A stretch of DNA of 28,742 nucleotides from DASUUR01 sp036373975 (GTDB lineage Bacteria; Patescibacteriota; Saccharimonadia; Saccharimonadales; Saccharimonadaceae): contig DASUUR010000059.1 of NCBI GenBank assembly GCA_036373975.1, positions 1 through 28,742 of the forward strand, read 5' to 3'. Position numbers and translations under genes: made by a program. Under the pieces are notes generated by a model. The model was given only the letters and a program-made list of their open reading frames with translations. It did no database searches and was not told the DNA's origin. This document shows positions 19,882 through 26,052 of the stretch, one piece after another (the first letter of the stretch is position 1; each line of letters opens with the position of its first letter).

Positions 19882-20199
19882 CTACTCCACGACCACCATG
19901 ATCTTAGAGCCTTCCATGTACACGTAGCCTGTCACACTGCCACTGTGCACGGTCATGAACTCAATGGCTCCCCATTGGTTGGGGAACCAGAAGCGCACCA
20001 GCAAGTTGTGCACTCCGCGAGCCTCGTAGCGGATCTCGCCATCGACAAACGCACCGGAGTCAGAAATCTTGTTTGACTCGCTCAGTCCGAGCAAATCGGC
20101 AACAAGCGGCCGCAGCTCGGTGAGGTCTTGCTGCACGCCCCCGAGGGCGTGCACCTTTAGCGTCGCGACGCGAAACGTCCCTTTCGGATATGCCGGCAT
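19882..20199 (-). CDS. Small beta-rich protein, paralogue 1 of a tandem triplet (105 aa)
   Basis: First gene of the operon. It shares with its two neighbours the GTF start (KGTFRVATLKV), a central pair of strands (GEIRYEARGVHNLLVRFWF), the TGY motif (GSVTGYVYMEG) and a short beta end (KIMVVVE). It has a longer middle insert (QQDLTELRPLVADLLGLSES). Start ATG 20199 is preferred over the GTG at 20235, which lies at the predicted transcription start; GAGGG lies just before the ATG with short spacing. Paralogue 2 starts 22 nt after its stop. No function can be given. Confidence 0.75.
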   Translation of the reverse strand: MPAYPKGTFRVATLKVHALGGVQQDLTELRPLVADLLGLSESNKISDSGAFVDGEIRYEARGVHNLLVRFWFPNQWGAIEFMTVHSGSVTGYVYMEGSKIMVVVE

Positions 20200-20233
20200 A
20201 TTCCCTCGCTTCGTGGGAGGTATGACAATCCAC

Positions 20234-20262
20234 ACTATAAACTAAAGTTATTGCCCCGTAAA
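20234..20262 (-). promoter_or_regulatory. Promoter of the small-paralogue operon
   Basis: Minus strand TTTACG (20262-20257), 17 bp, TATAGT (20239-20234), giving a 5' UTR of about 28 nt. It is divergent from the promoter at 20282. Confidence 0.65.
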
Positions 20263-20281
20263 GTTGCCGCTGGTTATTATT

Positions 20282-20309
20282 TTGTGCTTGTCTGATATTA
20301 TTGTATAAT
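20282..20309 (+). promoter_or_regulatory. Promoter of the 20342-20677 gene
   Basis: TTGTGC, 16 bp, TATAAT (20304-20309), 32 nt before the ATG, leaving space for the SD AAGGGA. Confidence 0.7.
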
Positions 20310-20341
20310 ATATAAGTCCATCAATCGACGAAGGGAACTGC

Positions 20342-20677
20342 ATGGGTCCCATAACGGGGCGGGGCTTTCTGATCGAGCTGGGGATCGTGCTCACCGCCTG
20401 CGTAGTTGGAGCGACTACGGCCCTCTGTCTTGGGTTACTCGCCAAGGATCCCCGCATCATGGCGATCATCCTGGTGGGGGTTCAGACGATATCCTTTTTG
20501 GGTTTCGTAGGCCTGATTCGCAAGCATCTCGAGGAGATTCGGGCTGAGATCAACAAGCCAACGCCAGAACGCATTCAGCGAAAGGTGCTGCTTCAAGCCC
20601 TCTCACTGACGCTGTGGGCTCCTGTTCATGGGATGCTCACCGTTGTGATGTGGCCTCTGTCGCGCCTGCTCAAGTAG
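20342..20677 (+). CDS. Small two-helix membrane protein of unknown function (111 aa)
   Basis: Two transmembrane helices (about 8-33 and 37-58, including AIILVGVQTISFLGFVGLI), then a charged helix (RKHLEEIRAEINKPTPERIQ) and an amphipathic or third hydrophobic end (ALSLTLWAPVHGMLTVVMWP). No family recognised. SD AAGGGA lies 5 nt before the ATG. It has its own promoter and a long hairpin terminator, so it is another GC-rich autonomous unit. It is divergent from the triplet operon, which may or may not mean shared function. Confidence 0.72.
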   Translation: MGPITGRGFLIELGIVLTACVVGATTALCLGLLAKDPRIMAIILVGVQTISFLGFVGLIRKHLEEIRAEINKPTPERIQRKVLLQALSLTLWAPVHGMLTVVMWPLSRLLK

Positions 20678-20684
20678 TGGGCAT

Positions 20685-20725
20685 GAGCCTCGCACCCCGT
20701 CGAACACGACGGCGGTGCGGGGCTC
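20685..20725 (+). terminator. Long GC-rich hairpin after the 20342-20677 gene
   Basis: GAGCCTCGCACC..CGTCG pairs with CGACG..GGTGCGGGGCTC (one U-G, one bulge), giving about 18 bp, followed by TCTCTTACTT. It begins 8 nt after the stop. Confidence 0.75.
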
Positions 20726-20727
20726 TC

Positions 20728-20943
20728 TTACTTCTGGACCCGCTTCCCTCGGATATGCCCGGCAATTGCCGCTCCAGCAAGCACAACAGACAACCCCAGT
20801 CCGAGGCACAGCCATTCAATGTCTGCAGAATGTAGCATCATCTCACGCATAGCAAAAAGCGCGGGCAACAAGGCAAGGAGCAAGTAGCCTACTAGGTTAG
20901 TCTTGCTAAAATAAATCATCGCGGAGGATGCAACTATAACCAC
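20728..20943 (-). CDS. Small hydrophobic protein, start uncertain (71 aa)
   Basis: Two or three hydrophobic segments (an initial VIVASSAMIYF, then LVGYLLLALLPALF and LGLGLSVVLAGAAIAG) and a basic C-terminus (HIRGKRVQK). The usable start is GTG 20943, with no clear SD. The open frame continues upstream with hydrophobic codons to an in-frame TAA at 20961-20959, and two codons before that is an ATG (20967) preceded by GAGAG. The gene may therefore have lost its start to a nonsense change. No family recognised. Confidence 0.45.
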   Translation of the reverse strand: MVIVASSAMIYFSKTNLVGYLLLALLPALFAMREMMLHSADIEWLCLGLGLSVVLAGAAIAGHIRGKRVQK

Positions 20944-20985
20944 CCCAATAAGAACGTCTTATGGCATTTACTCTCTGGCGTGAGA

Positions 20986-21567
20986 TCAGTAATCTTCTTT
21001 ATTAATCTCGCGCTGCACCAGTTCACGCAGCACTTCAGCTTTTGTTTTGCCAGACTTAAACGATGCCCAGCGAAGGTAGTTATAAATTGCGCGGTCGATG
21101 AAGAAGTTGAAGCGCATATCCTTAGTGTCTATCGTGTTGTCGCGCAAGAAGTCCGCAACAGTGACCTCAAGGTTATTCTCGTCATACAGCCGTGTTTCAA
21201 GGAAGTCCGACGCCAAACCCGAGTTTAGGACACCCTTTGCCGATGGAATTCTGCGCAGAATCAGCACAGGTTTCTTTTGCTGCACGGCCATAGCCACTTG
21301 GTAGCCCGTTGAAAAGCTCCGGGTTGTCGCCTCGGCAATTACCACATCCGCCTTTGCAAGTGCCTGGAGATTGTCCTCGTTAAGCTTCTTCCAGTCAACA
21401 TCATCGGCAATTTTGTCGCTTTCGCCCGATTTTACCAATTCCCGCAAGGGGCTCACCCAATCCAAAGTAAAGCTATGCCCTTGATCATAGACGATCTTGT
21501 TGATCATTTCAAAGTATTTTAGATCACTCTCAACCTTACTACGTGTGCCTATGAAGTGTACTAGCAT
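20986..21567 (-). CDS. NDT-like Rossmannoid domain fused to a ribbon-helix-helix domain (copy A)
   Basis: 193 residues. Residues 1-145 resemble nucleoside 2-deoxyribosyltransferase/TIR-like Rossmannoid proteins: an opening strand (LVHFIGTRSKVESD), then KADVVIAEATTRSFSTGYQV (about 72-91), where the family has ADxVIxE..SxGxGYE, then KKPVLILRR. The catalytic Glu after GY is Gln90, so transferase activity is doubtful. Residues 150-189 (MRFNFFIDRAIYNYL, KTKAEVLRELVQREI) look like an RHH DNA-binding domain. It aligns along its length with the divergent gene at 21665. ATG 21567 is chosen: TGATATAAT ends 10 nt before it and no SD exists; the longer frame to 21606 starts upstream of the promoter. A ligand-responsive repressor is the working inference. 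Confidence 0.75.
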   Translation of the reverse strand: MLVHFIGTRSKVESDLKYFEMINKIVYDQGHSFTLDWVSPLRELVKSGESDKIADDVDWKKLNEDNLQALAKADVVIAEATTRSFSTGYQVAMAVQQKKPVLILRRIPSAKGVLNSGLASDFLETRLYDENNLEVTVADFLRDNTIDTKDMRFNFFIDRAIYNYLRWASFKSGKTKAEVLRELVQREINKEDY

Positions 21568-21586
21568 AATTATTGTAATTATATCA
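21566..21586 (-). promoter_or_regulatory. Promoter and palindrome at the start of NDT-RHH copy A
   Basis: TGA-extended TATAAT (21583-21578) is overlapped by the perfect 7-3-7 palindrome ATAATTA-TTG-TAATTAT (21566-21582), which reaches the start codon. A protein bound here would block the promoter. Confidence 0.55.
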
Positions 21587-21626
21587 TTGTTCAGCTTATT
21601 AGCCAAGGCACCTAAACACGCCCATC

Positions 21627-21658
21627 TTGACTCAACGCGATAACTATTTTAGAGTCAA
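21627..21658 (+). promoter_or_regulatory. Promoter and inverted repeat of NDT-RHH copy B
   Basis: TTGACT (21627-21632), 17 bp, TAGAGT (21650-21655), then 9 nt to ATG 21665. The perfect inverted repeat TTGACTC...GAGTCAA (21627-21633 and 21652-21658) covers both promoter hexamers. Confidence 0.55.
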
Positions 21659-21664
21659 ATCACA

Positions 21665-22183
21665 ATGATCTGTTATGTTATCGGGAGCGTCGAGTCTGAG
21701 CAAAACTCCAGAGTTCTGCCCAAAATCATCCAGGTTCTTTCTGAAAACCGGGTGATGCTCGCTCACAATACGACAACAACCCTCACGCACGAAGAAGTTA
21801 TTCGTGCAATTGGGCGCGCAGATATAGTGATCGCCAATGCGACACATCGCACGTTTGACCACGGGTTTTTAGCTGCGCTTTGCCTCCAGCATAAACGACC
21901 GACCCTTCTGCTATTCAAAGAAGACACCGTTACACCTTTAGCTGCGAGCATCAGTGACAGAAATCTTACAGTAAAAACCTATGCCAAAATAGATGACCTC
22001 ACTACAATTATTGAGCGGTTCATTAGCCACAATACAGTGGCGGCCAATGATCTGCGTTTTAACTTTTTTATCAGTCGAGATATACATAATTACCTTAAGG
22101 ACATAGCTCACACCACCGGAAAGAATAAATCCGAAATTATTCGCGACCTATTGGAAAAGGAGATGCGGAGCCATAAAAAATAA
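21665..22183 (+). CDS. NDT-like Rossmannoid domain fused to a ribbon-helix-helix domain (copy B)
   Basis: 172 residues, clearly related to copy A: RADIVIANATHRTFDHGFLA (51-70) matches ADVVIAEATTRSFSTGYQV, KRPTLLLFKE matches KKPVLILRR, and the C-terminus DLRFNFFISRDIHNYLKDIA plus GKNKSEIIRDLLEKEM (129-167) matches the RHH segment. The N-terminal strand MICYVIGSVESEQ matches LVHFIGTRSKVES. The equivalent of the catalytic Glu is Leu69, so an enzyme role is unlikely and ligand sensing more plausible. There is no SD; the -10 ends 9 nt before the ATG. Divergent from copy A and followed by a large palindrome and a third NDT-like gene. Confidence 0.75.
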   Translation: MICYVIGSVESEQNSRVLPKIIQVLSENRVMLAHNTTTTLTHEEVIRAIGRADIVIANATHRTFDHGFLAALCLQHKRPTLLLFKEDTVTPLAASISDRNLTVKTYAKIDDLTTIIERFISHNTVAANDLRFNFFISRDIHNYLKDIAHTTGKNKSEIIRDLLEKEMRSHKK

Positions 22184-22219
22184 TTATATGTAAATACATA
22201 TATACGTATTTACATATAA
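22184..22219. repeat. 36-bp AT-rich palindrome, candidate operator
   Basis: Two exact 14-bp arms, TTATATGTAAATAC and GTATTTACATATAA, flank 8 nt, starting right after the copy B stop. A smaller perfect palindrome, ATATGTA-AA-TACATAT (22186-22201), is nested in the left half. The right arm contains TTTACA, a possible -35 for the next gene (AATACT 18 bp on, at 22233-22238). There is no U-run, so an operator is more likely than a terminator. Confidence 0.7.
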
Positions 22220-22275
22220 ACCTTCCGTGTGCAATACTAAAGCCCTTCTAAAACTTACGCTAGCAAGGGGGTTTT

Positions 22276-22779
22276 ATGCTGCGTGCACAAGTTAGTTATA
22301 GCCTGTCGGCTTTGTTTGAATCGCTCAATCTTGAAGGCCACTTTTTTGGTGCGGGAGTTACCCTTGGTCGTAGGCCGAAAATAGCATCCTACCAAGATGA
22401 GCTGGCTTTTTATCAGTCAATTGCCACTTCGGACTTTCATGTTGTGTTTTGCGAACCCGGCGTCGAGCTCACTCTTTCCTGCCTAACTGAGATTCTGTAT
22501 GCAATGCTCAAGAGCAAACCGATTGTGCTGATTGGTGGTGCTTTGCTCTTACCGCGCCAGGCCAGCTTTTATAGCAAGCGAATCGTTCACACGAATAGTC
22601 AACTCTTCTATTCAATTTCCATTGAAGAGCTGGCAACTTCTATCGCTTCTAGAGTCAGCTCGCTGCCAATTGCGGTCACTTATCCACTTAACAAAAATCA
22701 GAGAATATTAATTAGATCAGTGGTCCGCGAGCATCTTTATAAGCTCTTTGTGCATGATAAACTACAGCATCGATTTTAG
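22276..22779 (+). CDS. NDT-like Rossmannoid protein without the RHH tail (copy C)
   Basis: 167 residues. The centre (ATSDFHVVFCEPGVELTLSC, then LTEILYAMLKSKPIVLIGG, about 50-88) follows the same strand-helix-strand pattern as the Rossmannoid cores of copies A and B, including the KP turn before the last strand. Relationship is by pattern and position and less certain than that between A and B. The C-terminus (NQRILIRSVVREHLYKLFVH) is helical but not an obvious RHH. SD AAGGGGG lies 4 nt before the ATG, unlike the leaderless A and B. Its last 18 bp overlap the 3' end of convergent uvrA. Confidence 0.68.
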   Translation: MLRAQVSYSLSALFESLNLEGHFFGAGVTLGRRPKIASYQDELAFYQSIATSDFHVVFCEPGVELTLSCLTEILYAMLKSKPIVLIGGALLLPRQASFYSKRIVHTNSQLFYSISIEELATSIASRVSSLPIAVTYPLNKNQRILIRSVVREHLYKLFVHDKLQHRF

Positions 22780-25575
22780 ATATCGACCGGTGAATGAGGC
22801 ATCGATTTTAGTAATCGCTTCAGGCGTACCTTCAGCCACCACTGTACCACCGCCAAGGCCACCTTCTGGACCCATATCTATAATATGATCAGCTGACTTT
22901 ATGACGTCTAAATTATGCTCAATGATCACCATGCTGTTGCCGGCCGATACTAGTGCTTGCAGAACATGCAGCAGGCGCTTTACGTCGGCAGAATGCAAGC
23001 CGGTAGTTGGCTCATCTAGGATGTATAAAGTTTTGCCAGTCGCACGACGGCTAAGTTCTGTGGCTAATTTAATACGCTGGGCTTCACCACCACTAAAAGT
23101 CGTAGCAGGCTGACCTAATGTAATGTAACCGAGCCCTACCTCTACAAGTGTATCGAGTTTGCGAGCAATTGCTGGCACATTTGCAAAAAACTGGGCGGCC
23201 TGTTCGATTGTCATGGTGAGCACATCAGCAATTGTTTTGTCTTTATATTTAATTTCGAGCGCCTCGCGATTATAGCGCTTGCCCTTACATTCTTCGCAGG
23301 TGACATACACATCTGGCAAAAAGTGCATTTCGATCTTGATTACGCCGTCACCTTGGCAATTTTCACAGCGCCCACCTTTAACATTAAAGCTAAAACGGCC
23401 GGCTTTGTAGCCTCGGATATTAGCTTCGGGTGTACTCGCAAATAATTCACGAATAGGCGTAAAGACGCCAGTATAGGTTGCAGGATTTGAGCGGGGCGTA
23501 CGACCAATTGGCGACTGATCAATAACAATTACTTTATCGAGCTGATTAATACCCTCGATGTTTTCGTGCTTACCAGCAACTTCGTGAGCGCGGTGTAGGC
23601 GGGCCGCCAACTCTTTAGCCAATATGTCATTAACTAGGGTAGACTTACCAGAACCGCTCACCCCGCTCACTACGGTCATAATTCCTAGCGGAAACTCAAC
23701 ATCAATACCTTTAAGGTTATGCTCGGCGGCTCCACGTATGATGAGTTTACGATCTGCAACTACAGGGCGACGCTTTTTAGGTAGCTCAATTTTCTCGGCG
23801 CCACTTAGGTAGCGGCCAGTGATACTGTCAGGGTTCTTTGCCACCTCGTCTGGGGCACCGGCAGCCACAACTTGTCCGCCATGTATACCAGCGCCCGGGC
23901 CAATATCTAGCAGGTAATCAGCTTCGCGAATAGTATCTTCGTCATGTTCCACCACCAACACCGTGTTGCCAAGATTTTTTAAGTGCTTAAGGGTAGCGAT
24001 CAGGCGATCATTATCACGTTGGTGTAGGCCAATACTTGGCTCGTCCAACACATACAAGACGCCCTGCAGCCCTGAGCCAATTTGGGTCGCCAAGCGAATG
24101 CGCTGCGCCTCACCACCGCTCAAGGTGTTTGCCGCCCTTCCAAGCTCAAGATAAGTAAGTCCGACATCGTGCATAAATCCAAGCCGCGCGGTAATCTCAC
24201 GGATAATCTGGCGTGAGATAAATAGTTCTTGTTCAGTAAATTGCAGCTTATCTCGCAGCATATCCAAAGCATCGTCCACGCTCAGGTTGCAAATATCCAT
24301 AATATTAAAACCATGAACGGTGACTGCTAACACTACCGGCTTAAGACGAGCTCCTTTACAGGCATGGCATTTGCGCTGGCGCATGAATCGTTCAATATCA
24401 CGACGCATGAACTCACTGTCGGTTTCTTTGTGACGACGCTCAAGGTTGGGAATAACCCCCTCGTACGTTGTGTCGAAGTACCGCCCCGTCCCTAGGCTTA
24501 CCGTATACTTTTGGTTGCCAGTGCCGTAGAGTACCTTATGCATAGCATCTTCGGTAAGGTCCTTAATAGCGGTATGGACATTAAAACCATGCGCTTCGCC
24601 CACGGCAGTTAGCTTTTTCATGTACCAGGCATCGTTATTAACGCGGTTATACGGCCGAATTGCGCCCTCGGCGATAGTCAAGTTAGGATTAAATACCAAA
24701 TCTGGATCTACCTCAAGGCGTGAGCCAAGCCCAGTACAAACAGGGCATGCGCCATGGGGCGCGTTAAAGCTAAATAATCGCGGTTCAAGCTCGGGGATCA
24801 TTTCGTCGGGATGATCGATACAGGCATACTGCTGGCTATAAATGTGGGTCGTTTCTTCGTCAACATTTAGCACTTCGACAGTACCCTCAGCAATATCAAG
24901 TGCTTGCTCAATCGACTGGGTTATGCGACTGGCGGCACTCTCATTGTTGACCACGCGGTCGACTACTAGCTCAATGGTGTGCTTGTATTTTTTATCGAGC
25001 TGCGGCCATTCATCGAGCGCATACACCACACCATCTACACGAGCACGAGCAAAACCAGAGCGCTGATATTGCTCGGGAATATGTGCATACTCACCTTTTT
25101 TGTCTTTAACAATCGGCGCCAGGATCATAAGGCGAGCGCCTTCAGGCAGCTTCAAAACTTCGTCGATAATCGCTTGCGGCGTACGGCGATTTACTTCTTT
25201 GCCACAAATTGGGCAGTGCGGCACGCCGATACGTGCATAAAGTAGGCGCAAATAATCATAGATCTCAGTCACCGTAGCCACCGTTGAACGTGGATTTCGG
25301 CTTGTTGACTTTTGATCGATGCTGATTGCAGGGCTTAGGCCGTCGATCTGATCGACATCTGGCTTTTCCATCAACCCCAAGAACTGGCGAGCGTAGCTAC
25401 TTAGGCTCTCTACGTAGCGACGTTGCCCTTCGGCGTAAATCGTATCAAAGGCAAGCGAAGATTTACCGGACCCAGATAAGCCAGTAATCACCACAAGTTG
25501 ATCGCGTGGAATATCAACCGAAATATCTTTAAGGTTGTGTTCTCTTGCGCCTCGTACACGAATATATTCAGCCAT
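22762..25575 (-). CDS. uvrA: Excinuclease ABC subunit A
   Basis: 937 residues, normal length. Two ABC modules: the first Walker A is GLSGSGKSSLAFDTIYAEGQ (about 33-52) with signature NTLSGGEAQRIRLA and Walker B VLYVLDEPSIGL; the second is GVSGSGKSTLVNDIL with signature TTFSGGEAQRIKLA and LYILDEPTTGLH. Zinc-binding pairs include CPICG, CHAC, and CENCQGDGV...CEECKG. UvrA detects bulky DNA damage with UvrB in excision repair. Start ATG 25575 lies 9 nt below TGGTATAAT, with no SD. The 3' end overlaps copy C by 18 bp. Confidence 0.97.
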   Translation of the reverse strand: MAEYIRVRGAREHNLKDISVDIPRDQLVVITGLSGSGKSSLAFDTIYAEGQRRYVESLSSYARQFLGLMEKPDVDQIDGLSPAISIDQKSTSRNPRSTVATVTEIYDYLRLLYARIGVPHCPICGKEVNRRTPQAIIDEVLKLPEGARLMILAPIVKDKKGEYAHIPEQYQRSGFARARVDGVVYALDEWPQLDKKYKHTIELVVDRVVNNESAASRITQSIEQALDIAEGTVEVLNVDEETTHIYSQQYACIDHPDEMIPELEPRLFSFNAPHGACPVCTGLGSRLEVDPDLVFNPNLTIAEGAIRPYNRVNNDAWYMKKLTAVGEAHGFNVHTAIKDLTEDAMHKVLYGTGNQKYTVSLGTGRYFDTTYEGVIPNLERRHKETDSEFMRRDIERFMRQRKCHACKGARLKPVVLAVTVHGFNIMDICNLSVDDALDMLRDKLQFTEQELFISRQIIREITARLGFMHDVGLTYLELGRAANTLSGGEAQRIRLATQIGSGLQGVLYVLDEPSIGLHQRDNDRLIATLKHLKNLGNTVLVVEHDEDTIREADYLLDIGPGAGIHGGQVVAAGAPDEVAKNPDSITGRYLSGAEKIELPKKRRPVVADRKLIIRGAAEHNLKGIDVEFPLGIMTVVSGVSGSGKSTLVNDILAKELAARLHRAHEVAGKHENIEGINQLDKVIVIDQSPIGRTPRSNPATYTGVFTPIRELFASTPEANIRGYKAGRFSFNVKGGRCENCQGDGVIKIEMHFLPDVYVTCEECKGKRYNREALEIKYKDKTIADVLTMTIEQAAQFFANVPAIARKLDTLVEVGLGYITLGQPATTFSGGEAQRIKLATELSRRATGKTLYILDEPTTGLHSADVKRLLHVLQALVSAGNSMVIIEHNLDVIKSADHIIDMGPEGGLGGGTVVAEGTPEAITKIDASFTGRYLKSML

Positions 25576-25584
25576 AACTCGACT

Positions 25585-25593
25585 ATTATACCA
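25585..25593 (-). promoter_or_regulatory. Extended -10 promoter of uvrA (leaderless type)
   Basis: Minus strand TGG then TATAAT (25590-25585), 9 nt before ATG, identical in sequence and spacing to the trhO promoter. No SOS-box-like palindrome is visible next to it. Confidence 0.7.
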
Positions 25594-25715
25594 TTTTTGA
25601 CTGATTTAACCTCATTCTATCGGTCACTTTGTATACAGAACGGCATAAGCACTTTAAATATACTTGTTTAATAGTCAATGTTGTGTTACTTTTAAGAAAA
25701 GATTTGGGTTCTTAT

Positions 25716-26051
25716 ATGACAAAGAGGAATATTATTGTAATCGTAGTAGCGATAATCGTTACTATCGCCTTGATGCAGCCGACTGTGGTAAGCAATCTGC
25801 TCTTATTCTTGCTGGTCGGGGCAGTGCCGGGCACGAACTTTTCGATACCAGCATGGGGAATGCTGCTTCTACTGCTCCTTTCCCTGCTTGCACTTACCCA
25901 ATGGGTTGCTTCCCGGCAGCTTTACCCTGGTAGCCCAAAGGCTAAAAAGGCGAAATCCCAAGCACTACGCGCGACTGCTCGTAGGCGTGCAACTCGACCT
26001 CAGACAGCAGTCATAAAACGCCGACGCTTCCATCACGCAGACGTCTCTTAG
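25716..26051 (+). CDS. Small membrane protein with basic tail (111 aa)
   Basis: Two to three hydrophobic segments (RNIIVIVVAIIVTIALM, NLLLFLLVGAVPG, WGMLLLLLLSLLAL), then a strongly basic tail (KAKKAKSQ, ATARRRATRPQ, IKRRRFHH) that could bind nucleic acid or acidic phospholipid at the inner membrane face. No family recognised. The frame is open upstream to 25629; ATG 25716 is chosen because the hydrophobic protein begins there, but there is no good SD and the start is uncertain. Its stop is 1 nt from the convergent sbcB stop. Confidence 0.6.
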   Translation: MTKRNIIVIVVAIIVTIALMQPTVVSNLLLFLLVGAVPGTNFSIPAWGMLLLLLLSLLALTQWVASRQLYPGSPKAKKAKSQALRATARRRATRPQTAVIKRRRFHHADVS

Positions 26052-26052
26052 T

